Assembly (NCBI GenBank): GCA_030152865.1
Contig: JASLIW010000045.1
Coordinates: 1 to 50,305 of the forward strand
Length of the DNA: 50,305 nucleotides
From: Bacteroides sp.
Lineage (GTDB): Bacteria; Bacteroidota; Bacteroidia; Bacteroidales; Bacteroidaceae
Direction of reading: 5' to 3'
Shown here: one piece after another, positions 32,034-40,235 of the stretch
Position numbering within the stretch: position 1 is the first letter of the stretch
Layout of the letters: the number at the start of each line of letters is the position of its first letter
Made by a program: the position numbers and the translations under genes
Notes under the pieces: generated by a model
Seen by the model: only the letters and a program-made list of their open reading frames with translations
The model's database searches: none
Told to the model about the DNA's origin: nothing

Positions 32034-33161
32034 CTATATATGCAGCAAGTCGCTCATGATTCCATCTGATAAAAAAATGCCTTTTTGAGTAAGTTTTAAT
32101 TTGTTATTTTTTAGCTCTAAAAAATCACTTTTTATATGCTTTTCTGCGGCTTTTAATGCGTAATTGTAATAGAAATCACCAAACTCCTTTTTAAGGGTTT
32201 CGAGCGAGAGTCCCCACATGGTGCGAAGCGAGGTAATAATGTAGTCGTTGTATCTGGTATCTGTGTCAAGATATTCAACCTCTAGACTCTGCTGATTATT
32301 CTCCAAGTTAGTGATATACTGCTGGAGAGAGGGCGTGTTAAAATCACGTGTGTGCTGATTGTATGAGTGAGCAGAAGGTCCACACCCTAAATATTTACTA
32401 TTCCTCCAATAAGATGAGTTATGTATGGATATTTTATCGTTTTTGGCAAAGTTGGAAATTTCGTAATGGGTGAATCCATTTTCTGTAAGCATTTCGATCA
32501 ATTTAGTGAAGGATTGTAAGCTAAATTCTTCATCTACTTCGTGAATGATACCCTTAGATAGTTGCTTTTCTAGAACAGTTCCTTTTTCATAGATTAAATG
32601 GTAGGCTGAAATATGACTAACCGCTAGGTCTAAAGCTGTTTGTATATCGTGTATCCACTTTTCCATACTTTCTGAAGGAAGTCCATAGATTAAATCTAAG
32701 CTGATGTTATCAAATCCCAGATCCTGTGCCATACTGATCGCCTGTAGTGCTTGTGTTGCCGAGTGTCTTCGATTTAGTTTCTTTAACATGTTGTCGTCAA
32801 AGGTTTGTACGCCTATGCTTAGCCTGTTGATGGGGAGTGTTTGGAGTGCTTGGAGATACTCTTTTGACAAGTCATCGGGGTTGGCCTCTAGCGTAACTTC
32901 TTTAAGCTGTTGGGTGTCATATGTAGCGTAAATTGTTTCGAACAAGAGGGTCAGTTCGGCTACCGAGAGTTGAGAAGGGGTGCCTCCTCCTAGGTAGATT
33001 GTTTCTATGGGTTCGTTGTCTAGGTAGTCTTTGCGGTTTATTAGTTCTTTGCAAACGGCTTGTATGTAGCGGCTTGTCATGCTAGAATCTGTAGTAGAAT
33101 AAAAGTCGCAATACGTGCAGCGTGTCTTGCAAAAAGGTATATGTATGTAAATGCCTGCCAT
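32034..33161 (-). CDS. hemW: Radical SAM heme chaperone HemW
   Basis: The 375-residue protein has the radical SAM cluster motif CKTRCTYC (Cys11, Cys15, Cys18) right after the MAGIYIHIPF start, and the GGGTPS motif near residue 60. ISLDLIYGLPSES and the YEISNFAK segment follow, and the C-terminal region is of the HemW type. It lacks the N-terminal extension of HemN, the oxygen-independent coproporphyrinogen oxidase, so I call it HemW, which binds heme and hands it to membrane proteins. Older annotations call such proteins HemN-like. It is upstream of lysO on the same strand with a 131-base gap and a new -7 element between them, so the two are probably separate units. Confidence 0.9.
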   Translation of the reverse strand: MAGIYIHIPFCKTRCTYCDFYSTTDSSMTSRYIQAVCKELINRKDYLDNEPIETIYLGGGTPSQLSVAELTLLFETIYATYDTQQLKEVTLEANPDDLSKEYLQALQTLPINRLSIGVQTFDDNMLKKLNRRHSATQALQAISMAQDLGFDNISLDLIYGLPSESMEKWIHDIQTALDLAVSHISAYHLIYEKGTVLEKQLSKGIIHEVDEEFSLQSFTKLIEMLTENGFTHYEISNFAKNDKISIHNSSYWRNSKYLGCGPSAHSYNQHTRDFNTPSLQQYITNLENNQQSLEVEYLDTDTRYNDYIITSLRTMWGLSLETLKKEFGDFYYNYALKAAEKHIKSDFLELKNNKLKLTQKGIFLSDGIMSDLLHI

Positions 33162-33206
33162 ATGTCTCTCAAAATTTTAAATGCCTGTAGATAGTATGTC
33201 TTTTTT

Positions 33207-33214
33207 CAAAAGTA
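33207..33214 (-). promoter_or_regulatory. Putative -7 element of hemW
   Basis: The minus strand reads TACTTTTG (TAnnTTTG), 46 nt upstream of the hemW start. Confidence 0.4.
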
Positions 33215-33281
33215 AGGATAATATATTGATTCTATCTCCGATTTAGAGCTTGATTTGGGTCTCAAACAAATTGATGAATAC

Positions 33282-33358
33282 ATGTTGCATAACACCCTGT
33301 TAAAACTAGTTTAAATGTGTAATAATTTTTATGTTGCATAAGCATCTTTTCGGCCGAA
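33282..33358 (+). other. Leader of the EF-G2 gene with an 11-mer direct repeat and a GC-rich palindrome
   Basis: ATGTTGCATAA occurs at 33282-33292 and again at 33331-33341. Seven bases after the second copy, TTCGGCCGAA (33349-33358) is a perfect 10-bp palindrome in otherwise A+T-rich sequence, 34 nt before the start codon. No TAnnTTTG promoter is evident here. Function is unknown. Confidence 0.4.
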
Positions 33359-33391
33359 GAGATGTTTTGTTAATCTAAAATTTGAGTCATT

Positions 33392-35548
33392 ATGAAAACG
33401 TACCAAACAAACGAAATCAAAAACATTGCCCTTTTGGGCAGCTCTAGGGCAGGTAAAACGACTTTAATAGAAGCGATGCTCTATGAGAGTGGTTTATTGA
33501 AACGAAGAGGAACAGTCGAAGAGAAGTCAACAGCAAGTGATTACTTTCCGGTAGAGCAGGAATATGGTTACTCTGTATTTACTTCTTTATTTGGCATAGC
33601 CTGGAATGACAAAAAATTGAATGTGATAGACTGTCCAGGAGCGGATGATTTTATTGGTGGTGTTGTTACGGCTTTGAATGTAACAGATACCGCCATAATG
33701 CTACTTAACGGACAATATGGTGTAGAGGTAGGTACTCAAAATCACTTTAGATATACAGAGAAACTCAATAAGCCTGTTATCTTTTTGGTGAATCAACTGG
33801 ATCATGAAAAATGTGACTATGATCAAATTTTAGAACAATTGAAAGAATCTTATGGGGCTAGTGTTATACCTATTCAATATCCTTTGGAAACGGGTCCTAA
33901 TTTCAACTCTATTATTGATGTCCTCTTAATGAAGAAATATACTTGGGGTCCAGAAGGAGGTGTACCTCAGATTGAAGATATCCCTGAAGCAGAACTGGAG
34001 AAGGCAAAGGCTATGAATCGAGCCTTGATTGAGGCAGCTGCCGAAAACGATGAGGGCCTAATGGAGAAATACTTTGAACAAGATTTTTTATCAGAAGATG
34101 AGATGCGTGAAGGGATTCGAAAAGGTTTAGTTGCTCGTGGTATATTCCCTGTGTTTTGTGTTTGTGCTGGAAAGGATATGGGTGTGCGTCGCTTGATGGA
34201 GTTTTTATGTAATGTTGTACCTTTTGTGTCGGAGATGCCCAAAGTAATCAACACAAAAGGAGAAGCTGTTGCGCCGGATGCTCATGGGCCAGAGTCTCTG
34301 TACTTCTTTAAGACTAGCGTAGAACCTCATATTGGGGAAGTTTCTTATTTTAAGGTGATGAGTGGTACTGTGCAAGAAGGAGATGAGCTGACCAATGCCG
34401 ATCGAGCAAGTAAAGAGCGTATAGCTCAAGTATATGTTTGTAATGGCTCTACGCGTACAAAAGTAGAATCCATGTGTGCAGGTGATATAGGAGCGACCGT
34501 AAAGCTAAAAGATGTGCGCACAGGCAATACGCTAAATAGCAAAGATTGTAACCATCAATTTGACTTTATAAAATATCCAGGCCCCAAGTACTCACGTGCC
34601 ATTGAAGCTATCAAGAGTGGGGATACCGAGAAGATGATGGAAGCCCTGACGCGTATGCAAGAGGAAGATCCTACATGGAAAGTCGTTCAATCCAAAGAGC
34701 TTGGCCAAATAGTGGTTTACGGACAAGGAGAGTTTCACCTGCGAACCTTGAAGTGGAGATTGGAAAATAATGAGAAACTACCGATTCGTTTTGTGGAAAC
34801 ACGTATTCCTTATCGGGAAACCATCACTAAGGCCGCTCGAGCTAACTATCGTCATAAAAAGCAATCGGGAGGTGCTGGTCAGTTTGGTGAGGTGTCACTG
34901 ATAGTAGAGCCTTATAAGGAGGGACAGGCAATTCCTTCTATTTATAAGATAGATGGACAAGAGATTAAAATTAGCAATCGAGGTGTTGAGGAGGTGGAAT
35001 TAGATTGGGGTGGTAAGTTGGTTGTCGTCAATAGTATCGTTGGTGGAGCTATAGATGCTCGCTTTCTACCAGCTATTCAAAAGGGAATCATGGCACGTAT
35101 GGAGAGAGGTCCATTGACGGGTTCTTATGCTCGTGATGTACGGGTTATTATTTATGATGGGAAGATGCATCCCGTTGATTCCAATGAGGTCTCCTTTATG
35201 CTGGCAGGAAGAAATGCTTTTAGTACTGCCTTCAAAAATTCAGCTCCCAAAATATTAGAACCTATCTATAAGGTAGAGGTTTTTGTACCTGCTGACTATA
35301 TGGGGGATGTGATGAGCGATCTGCAAGGAAGAAGGGGGATTATTATGGGTATGGATAGCGAAAAAGGATACGAAAAGATATCAGCTCTAGTGCCTTTGAA
35401 GGAGTTGTCTACTTACTCAACGAGCTTGAGCTCTATTACAGGAGGGCGTGCTTCTTTTATTATGAAGTTTGCTAAATATGAGCTTTTACCTTCCGATATT
35501 CAAGAGAAATTGATTAATGAATTTGAATCAAATCAGTCTGAAGAGTAG
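33392..35548 (+). CDS. fusA2: Elongation factor G paralog (EF-G2 type) with degenerate GTPase motifs
   Basis: The 718-residue protein has all EF-G domains (G, II, III, IV, V; domain IV includes GGAGQFGEVSLIVEP and domain V EPIYKVEVFVPADYMGDVMSDL). The GTPase motifs depart from the norm. G1 is GSSRAGKT (16-23) where EF-G has GHxDxGKT. G3 is DCPGADDF with Ala84 where the catalytic His belongs. G4 is NQLD (134-137) rather than NKxD, and switch I has EQEYGYSV rather than EQERGITI. In Bacteroides thetaiotaomicron an EF-G paralog lacking GTPase activity (EF-G2) has been reported to support translation under carbon limitation and gut colonisation; this gene is probably its ortholog, which I infer from the motifs. 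It is monocistronic with a following terminator. Confidence 0.92.
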   Translation: MKTYQTNEIKNIALLGSSRAGKTTLIEAMLYESGLLKRRGTVEEKSTASDYFPVEQEYGYSVFTSLFGIAWNDKKLNVIDCPGADDFIGGVVTALNVTDTAIMLLNGQYGVEVGTQNHFRYTEKLNKPVIFLVNQLDHEKCDYDQILEQLKESYGASVIPIQYPLETGPNFNSIIDVLLMKKYTWGPEGGVPQIEDIPEAELEKAKAMNRALIEAAAENDEGLMEKYFEQDFLSEDEMREGIRKGLVARGIFPVFCVCAGKDMGVRRLMEFLCNVVPFVSEMPKVINTKGEAVAPDAHGPESLYFFKTSVEPHIGEVSYFKVMSGTVQEGDELTNADRASKERIAQVYVCNGSTRTKVESMCAGDIGATVKLKDVRTGNTLNSKDCNHQFDFIKYPGPKYSRAIEAIKSGDTEKMMEALTRMQEEDPTWKVVQSKELGQIVVYGQGEFHLRTLKWRLENNEKLPIRFVETRIPYRETITKAARANYRHKKQSGGAGQFGEVSLIVEPYKEGQAIPSIYKIDGQEIKISNRGVEEVELDWGGKLVVVNSIVGGAIDARFLPAIQKGIMARMERGPLTGSYARDVRVIIYDGKMHPVDSNEVSFMLAGRNAFSTAFKNSAPKILEPIYKVEVFVPADYMGDVMSDLQGRRGIIMGMDSEKGYEKISALVPLKELSTYSTSLSSITGGRASFIMKFAKYELLPSDIQEKLINEFESNQSEE

Positions 35549-35572
35549 GTTTAAATATGTTTATTGTTAAAT

Positions 35573-35611
35573 GTAGCCCTAATTGTTAATATCATTTGGG
35601 GCTACTTTTTA
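35573..35611 (+). terminator. Rho-independent terminator after the EF-G2 gene
   Basis: A stem GTAGCCCTAA/TTGGGGCTAC with one T-G pair and a 13-base A+T loop is followed by five T residues and ATTG. Confidence 0.7.
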
Positions 35612-35689
35612 TTGCTATTACTAAAATTAATGAATCCTAAACTTCTTTTTAAGTTAATTTTTCGCTAATTTAGCAAACTAAATGAGACC

Positions 35690-35697
35690 TAACTTTG
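35690..35697 (+). promoter_or_regulatory. Putative -7 element of rprX
   Basis: TAACTTTG (TAnnTTTG) would give a leader of about 105 nt. That leader carries an 8-bp inverted repeat AGCCTAAT (35750-35757) / ATTAGGCT (35783-35790). Confidence 0.4.
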
Positions 35698-35807
35698 TTA
35701 TAAACAATCGAATGAGGCTAATGTGTTTAAAAGCAAAAAGTCTCACGGAAGCCTAATATTATTAAAACGCAGTAATTAACTAATTAGGCTATGTTAATTT
35801 TGAGTGT

Positions 35808-37358
35808 ATGAAGAAATCAACTATCTGGGTATTAGGTATCGTTATGGGAGTCTCGTTTCTCAGCTTAATCTACATGCAGGTTCGCTACATCGAAGAGATG
35901 GTTCGTATGCGACAAGAGCAGTTTGATGAGTCTGTGAAACGTAGCCTATACCGGGTATCTAAACATGCGGAAATGGCCGAGACCGAGAAGTGGTTAATGA
36001 AGGATATTGCAGAGTCTGAGCGAGCAGGTTATACTAGTTTCTCTTCTCCTTCAGGTATTATTTCACAGAAACAGGGCTTGACAATATCAAACCCTGATGG
36101 AAAGACAGTATCTACGATTGAGATTCAGTCTATTACGCATTCGGGTAGTCGTACAGAGCCTTCCATTAATACTTTACAAAAAGGGTCGGCAAAGTCAATC
36201 CCCGAAACTTCGCGCTCCCTGACCGAGATTATAAAAAATAGGTATGTTTACCAGCGCTCTTTGTTAAATGAAGTGGTCTGGCAGATTATAGCTAAGGCAA
36301 GTGATAAGAGTATAGGTGATCGAATTGATTTTCAACAATTGGATAATTACCTGAAATCAGAGTTGCTTAATAATGGTATTTCCTTATTGTATCATTTTAA
36401 AGTGCTGGATCGGAGTGGTAATGAAATTTATCGTTGTTCTGACTATGAAGAGAAAGGAAGTGATGCCTCTTACACCTTGCCTCTTTTCCCCAACGATCCT
36501 CCTGCCAAAATGAGCATATTGAAGGTGCATTTTCCAGCTAAGCGAGATTATATTTATGACTCTATAAGCTTTGTTGTTCCATCTATGGTTTTTACCTTCT
36601 TGCTCTTGATCACCTTTATTATAACAATTGTCATTATTTTCCGTCAAAAGAAACTGTCTGAGATGAAGAATGACTTTATTAATAATATGACTCATGAGAT
36701 TAAAACACCTATCTCTACGATATCCTTGGCTTCGCAGATGTTGAAAGATCCAGCTGTTAGCACATCAGAGAAGATGTTAAACCACATTACTGGTGTTATC
36801 AAGCATGAAACGGAACGTTTACAGTTTCAAGTAGAGAAGATTCTTCAAATGTCTATGTTTGAACGCCAGAAAGCAGTCTTGAAGCTAAGAGAGGTCGATG
36901 TGAATGAGTTGATTAGGGGGGTAGTTCATACCTTCTCTTTAAAAGTAGAAAAGAATAATGGCCGTATAGAGTCTTATTTGGAAGCTGATCAGGCAGAAGT
37001 GTTTGTTGATGAAATGCATGTTACCAATGTTATATTTAATTTGATGGACAATGCTGTCAAGTATAAAAAGCTTGAAGGGGAACTTGTATTAAAGGTCAGA
37101 ACATGGAATGCTTCAGATAAGTTGCTCATATCTATTGAAGACAACGGAATTGGAATTAAACGTGAAAACGTAAAAAATATTTTCGATAAGTTCTATCGTG
37201 TGCATACGGGCAACCGACACGATGTCAAAGGCTTCGGCTTGGGCTTATCTTATGTTAAGAAAATCATCGAAGATCACCATGGCACAATTAAAGTGGAGAG
37301 TGATCTTGGTGTAGGAACAAAATTTATTATTGCATTACCTTTATTAAAAAATAATTGA
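35808..37358 (+). CDS. rprX: Sensor histidine kinase, RprX type
   Basis: The 516-residue inner-membrane kinase has a helix at about residues 7-25, a periplasmic region of about 220 residues, and a second helix near residues 245-270. The cytoplasmic part has the H box NNMTHEIKTP with the phosphorylated His at 296, the N box NVIFNLMDNAVKYKK, the G1 box EDNGIGI, the F box FDKFYRV and the G2 box GFGLGLSYVKKI. It is followed one base later by its response regulator. Size, position and partner match RprX-RprY, first described in Bacteroides fragilis; in Porphyromonas gingivalis RprY is linked to stress responses. The input signal is unknown, and the periplasmic domain has no motif I recognise. Confidence 0.92.
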   Translation: MKKSTIWVLGIVMGVSFLSLIYMQVRYIEEMVRMRQEQFDESVKRSLYRVSKHAEMAETEKWLMKDIAESERAGYTSFSSPSGIISQKQGLTISNPDGKTVSTIEIQSITHSGSRTEPSINTLQKGSAKSIPETSRSLTEIIKNRYVYQRSLLNEVVWQIIAKASDKSIGDRIDFQQLDNYLKSELLNNGISLLYHFKVLDRSGNEIYRCSDYEEKGSDASYTLPLFPNDPPAKMSILKVHFPAKRDYIYDSISFVVPSMVFTFLLLITFIITIVIIFRQKKLSEMKNDFINNMTHEIKTPISTISLASQMLKDPAVSTSEKMLNHITGVIKHETERLQFQVEKILQMSMFERQKAVLKLREVDVNELIRGVVHTFSLKVEKNNGRIESYLEADQAEVFVDEMHVTNVIFNLMDNAVKYKKLEGELVLKVRTWNASDKLLISIEDNGIGIKRENVKNIFDKFYRVHTGNRHDVKGFGLGLSYVKKIIEDHHGTIKVESDLGVGTKFIIALPLLKNN

Positions 37359-37359
37359 T

Positions 37360-38061
37360 ATGGACGAAAAATTGCGCATTTTACTATGTGAAGATGATGA
37401 GAATCTTGGCATGTTGCTAAGAGAGTATCTAGAAGCTAAAGGCTATAATGCCGACTTATATCCTGATGGAGAAGAGGGTTACAAAGCATTCTTAAAAAAC
37501 AAATATGATTTATGCGTATTTGATGTTATGATGCCTAAGAAAGATGGTTTTACATTAGCACAAGAAGTGAGAACTGTAAATGCTGAAATTCCTATTATCT
37601 TTTTGACAGCAAAGACTCTCAAAGATGATATTTTGGAAGGATTTAAAATTGGTGCTGATGATTACATCACGAAGCCATTTAGTATGGAAGAGCTAACTTT
37701 TAGAATTGAGGCGATACTAAGAAGAGTCAAAGGCAAAAAGAGTAAAGATCAAAGTGTATATAAAATTGGTAAGTTCACATTTGATACTCAGAAGCAGCTT
37801 TTGATAGCTGGTAAGAATCAATCCAAGCTCACCACTAAGGAGTCGGAGTTACTGACACTACTTTGTGCTCATGCTAATGAAATTCTGTTAAGAGAATTTG
37901 CTTTAAAGACAATTTGGATTGATGACAATTACTTTAATGCTCGTAGTATGGATGTGTATATTACGAAGTTACGTAAGCATCTCAAGCCAGATCCAGAAGT
38001 AGAGATTATCAATATTCATGGTAAAGGCTATAAGCTTATTACACCGAATGAGGAGGTCTAA
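37360..38061 (+). CDS. rprY: OmpR-family response regulator, RprY type
   Basis: The 233-residue DNA-binding regulator has a receiver domain (residues about 5-120) with the acidic pocket Glu11-Asp12-Asp13, phospho-acceptor Asp55 in FDVMMP, and Lys105 in TKPF, and a C-terminal winged helix of the OmpR/PhoB type (YKIGKFTFDTQKQLL, LTTKESELLTLLCAH, SMDVYITKLRKHLK). It begins one base after the rprX stop codon, so the two are co-transcribed and probably translationally coupled. The sequence is very like the Bacteroides RprY as I remember it. Targets cannot be told from this window. Confidence 0.94.
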   Translation: MDEKLRILLCEDDENLGMLLREYLEAKGYNADLYPDGEEGYKAFLKNKYDLCVFDVMMPKKDGFTLAQEVRTVNAEIPIIFLTAKTLKDDILEGFKIGADDYITKPFSMEELTFRIEAILRRVKGKKSKDQSVYKIGKFTFDTQKQLLIAGKNQSKLTTKESELLTLLCAHANEILLREFALKTIWIDDNYFNARSMDVYITKLRKHLKPDPEVEIINIHGKGYKLITPNEEV

Positions 38062-38081
38062 GTACTTCGGATAAATATTCT

Positions 38082-38120
38082 ATAAAACAAGGGGTATGGT
38101 TTTAACCATACCCCTTGTTT
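38082..38120. terminator. Bidirectional terminator after rprY
   Basis: Near-perfect inverted repeat with arms ATAAAACAAGGGGTATGGTT and its complement around a TT centre, between convergent genes. Confidence 0.88.
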
Positions 38121-38169
38121 TATTTCAGTATACTTGTATCTTTCGATTAGTGGATTAAGATATAAACTG

Positions 38170-38346
38170 TTAGTCTGTTATTCTCTTATTAATAGCAATG
38201 TAGATAATAAAACCTGCTATAATAAGTGCTACTGAACTTCCTAATATAGTGTTGTTGTCTAGATTACTAGTAGCTGCAGAGCCTACAAGTATTCCTACTC
38301 CTACTAATACAATGAGTATTCCTAAGTTTTTTAATAAGCCTTTCAT
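38170..38346 (-). CDS. Small membrane protein, 58 residues, unknown function
   Basis: An open frame of 58 codons starts at the ATG at 38346 and ends with TAA at 38170-38172. The product begins MKGLLKNLG and has two clear hydrophobic helices (ILIVLVGVGILVGSAAT at about 10-26 and ILGSSVALIIAGFIIYIAI at about 34-52) joined by a short polar loop SNLDNN, with a basic tail NKRITD. This two-helix hairpin with glycine-rich helices and short basic ends is far from what random A+T-rich sequence would give. It lies between rprY and marR, 124 bases downstream of marR on the same strand. I recall similar short proteins in Bacteroidales at this place but cannot check. No function known. Confidence 0.72.
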   Translation of the reverse strand: MKGLLKNLGILIVLVGVGILVGSAATSNLDNNTILGSSVALIIAGFIIYIAINKRITD

Positions 38347-38470
38347 TGGTGTGTGATTTATGTATTATTTTTTAGTTTAATCTTATACTATTCACAAATT
38401 AACGCATAATTCTTTAATTCAGGAAATTATTGTCCTTAATAAATCAGTAGAGTCTGCATTAAGCACTCTA

Positions 38471-38932
38471 TTAGTGGGTAGACTTAGTGGCTGTAGTATT
38501 CATGAATATTTGTTTCAGTACAGTTTGACAGGTTTCTAGATCTTCTGCACTGATTCCTTGTAAGGTGTTTTCAAGTGTTTCATTAACCACTTTTCTGACA
38601 GCAGGCTCTATCTCTTTACCATGCTTGGTGAGGTATATAAGATTCGTTCTGCGGTCATTTTCGTAGTTAATACGTACCACTAAGTTTTGATTCTCCATGC
38701 TGTCTAGTAGTCTGGTCATGCTTGGCTTATCCTTGAAAGTTGCATCACAAAGGTCTTGTTGCCTAATCCCCTGCTTCTCCCAAAGATAAAGTAATATTGT
38801 CCATTGCTCAGGAGTAATAGCTAGCCCATTTTCTTTAAAAGCCTGGTCTAATATATGGTAAATAGCTGCTGACACTTTGCCGTTTAGAGTTGCGAAGATC
38901 AGTCTGATGTCAAAATTATATTGATCAGTCAT
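38471..38932 (-). CDS. MarR-family transcriptional regulator
   Basis: The 153-residue protein has the MarR winged-helix layout: an N-terminal dimerisation helix (LIFATLNGKVSAAIYHILDQAF), the helix-turn-helix TPEQWTILLYLWEKQGIRQQDLCDATFKDKPSMTRLLDSM (shown here as one region, residues about 38-77), and the wing with the D-R-R motif NDRRTNLIYLT. Most MarR proteins are repressors that release DNA on binding a phenolic ligand or on Cys oxidation. Its promoter overlaps a perfect dyad GATAAG-TGT-CTTATC, a fitting autoregulatory site. It is divergent from the rpsF operon, whose promoter carries a similar dyad. Confidence 0.9.
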   Translation of the reverse strand: MTDQYNFDIRLIFATLNGKVSAAIYHILDQAFKENGLAITPEQWTILLYLWEKQGIRQQDLCDATFKDKPSMTRLLDSMENQNLVVRINYENDRRTNLIYLTKHGKEIEPAVRKVVNETLENTLQGISAEDLETCQTVLKQIFMNTTATKSTH

Positions 38933-38976
38933 CCGAATCGAAGAATTAAATAAGTTATATTATTTATGTACTCATA

Positions 38977-38995
38977 CAAAGATAAGTGTCTTATC
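38977..38995 (-). promoter_or_regulatory. marR -7 element with overlapping dyad
   Basis: The minus strand reads TATCTTTG at 38984-38977. The perfect inverted repeat GATAAG-TGT-CTTATC spans 38981-38995 and overlaps it, as expected of an operator for autorepression. The operator call is inference. Confidence 0.5.
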
Positions 38996-39037
38996 CATTA
39001 AAACCTACTTAAAAAATAGAGATTTTCTATGAATATT

Positions 39038-39068
39038 TTTGTGACAGACGGATAAATACTTATCTTTG
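39038..39068 (+). promoter_or_regulatory. rpsF operon promoter
   Basis: TTTG at 39038-39041, a 19-nt spacer and TATCTTTG at 39061-39068 fit the Bacteroidota consensus exactly. An imperfect copy of the marR dyad, GATAA-ATAC-TTATC, at 39051-39064 overlaps the -7 element. Confidence 0.7.
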
Positions 39069-39111
39069 CGCCACAATAAAATGTTTTTATTAACAAATCA
39101 ACAAATTTAGT

Positions 39112-39459
39112 ATGAATCAATACGAGACCGTTTTCATTTTAACTCCCGTTTTGTCTGATGCTCAGATGAAGGAAGCGGTAGAGAAATTCAAAGATGTTCT
39201 TAAGGCTGAAGGTGCTGAGATCATCAATGAAGAAAATTGGGGCCTAAAGAAATTGGCTTATCCTATTCAAAAGAAATCAACAGGTTTCTACCAGTTATTA
39301 GAATTTAATGCAGAACCTTCTGTCATCAAGACTTTGGAGTTAAACTTCCGTCGTGATGAGCGCGTTATCCGTTTCTTGACATTCAAGATGGACAAATATG
39401 CTGCAGAATATGCTGCAAAAAGAAGAAGTTTAAAATCATCTAACAAGGAGGGCAAATAA
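39112..39459 (+). CDS. rpsF: 30S ribosomal protein S6
   Basis: The 115-residue protein has the S6 fold features: YETVFILTPVLSDAQMKEAVEKF, the central EENWGLKKLAYPIQKKSTGFYQLLEF and RVIRFLTFKMDKYA. S6 binds S18 on the platform of the small subunit. First gene of the classic rpsF-rpsR-rplI operon, 2 nt before rpsR, driven by a consensus promoter. The last 15 residues are basic and variable, as usual. Confidence 0.97.
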   Translation: MNQYETVFILTPVLSDAQMKEAVEKFKDVLKAEGAEIINEENWGLKKLAYPIQKKSTGFYQLLEFNAEPSVIKTLELNFRRDERVIRFLTFKMDKYAAEYAAKRRSLKSSNKEGK

Positions 39460-39461
39460 TT

Positions 39462-39734
39462 ATGGCACAAAAAGGTAAAACAGAAATCAGATACTTAACT
39501 CCACCTTCAATTGATGTTAAGAAGAAAAAATACTGTCGTTTCAAAAAGAATGGTATTAAGTACATTGATTACAAAGATCCAGAATTCTTAAAGAAATTCT
39601 TAAATGAGCAAGGAAAAATTCTTCCTCGTCGTATCACTGGTACTTCTTTGAAGTTCCAACGTAGAGTTGCTCAAGCAGTAAAAAGAGCGCGTCACTTAGC
39701 GTTACTTCCATATGTAACTGATTTGATGAAATAA
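39462..39734 (+). CDS. rpsR: 30S ribosomal protein S18
   Basis: The 90-residue basic protein carries the S18 core KKKYCRFKKNGIKYIDYKD, then GKILPRRITGTSLKFQRRVAQAVKRARHLALLPYV. The single Cys in the N-terminal part is common in S18. It pairs with S6 in the platform of the 30S subunit. It lies 2 nt after rpsF and 16 nt before rplI; AAAGGAGGAATAAGT ahead of rplI is a rare strong Shine-Dalgarno sequence for this genome. Confidence 0.97.
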   Translation: MAQKGKTEIRYLTPPSIDVKKKKYCRFKKNGIKYIDYKDPEFLKKFLNEQGKILPRRITGTSLKFQRRVAQAVKRARHLALLPYVTDLMK

Positions 39735-39750
39735 TAAAGGAGGAATAAGT

Positions 39751-40194
39751 ATGTTAGTAATATTAAAAGAAGACGTTAAGAAATTAGGATATAAAGGGGA
39801 CATGGTTGATGTAAAACCAGGTTACGCTCGTAACTTTCTTATCCCTACAGGTCAGGCAGTTATTGCAACTCCTGGTGCTCAAAAAATGATTGCTGAAGAG
39901 CTTAAGCAACGTGCTCACAAACTTGCAAAAATCAAGCAAGATGCAGAAGAACTAGCTAAGAGCTTAGAAGGTGTATCTCTTACTATTGCTACTAAAGTGA
40001 GTGAAAGTGGTACTATCTTTGGTTCAGTAACCAATATTCAAATCGCTGAAGAACTAGAAAAACTAGGTCATAAGGTAGATAGAAAACTTATTGATGTAAA
40101 TGCATCAGTGAAAGAAGTAGGTAACTATATTGCTATTGCTCAACTTCACAAAGAAGTAGCTGTAGAAATACCTTTTGCAGTAGTTGCAGAATAA
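39751..40194 (+). CDS. rplI: 50S ribosomal protein L9
   Basis: The 147-residue protein has the N-terminal rRNA-binding domain with the L9 signature GYKGDMVDVKPGYARNFLIP, a long connecting helix (AEELKQRAHKLAKIKQDAEEL) and the C-terminal domain with GTIFGSVTN and EIPFAVVAE. L9 protrudes from the L1 side of the 50S subunit and helps keep reading frame. Last gene of the operon, with a strong SD (AAAGGAGG at 39736-39743) and a terminator after it. Confidence 0.97.
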   Translation: MLVILKEDVKKLGYKGDMVDVKPGYARNFLIPTGQAVIATPGAQKMIAEELKQRAHKLAKIKQDAEELAKSLEGVSLTIATKVSESGTIFGSVTNIQIAEELEKLGHKVDRKLIDVNASVKEVGNYIAIAQLHKEVAVEIPFAVVAE

Positions 40195-40235
40195 AAGCTA
40201 AATTTAAACCTTAAAGGTTTTATTTAAATAAAGAT

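Noticed and set aside
35795..35802. TAATTTTG matching TAnnTTTG just before the rprX start.
   Set aside because: It would put the transcription start at or after the start codon; the element at 35690 is a better candidate.
36219..36226. TCCCTGAC inside rprX, similar to the dispersed repeat.
   Set aside because: It is a short match within a well-supported coding region, with none of the other repeat motifs nearby; chance is enough.
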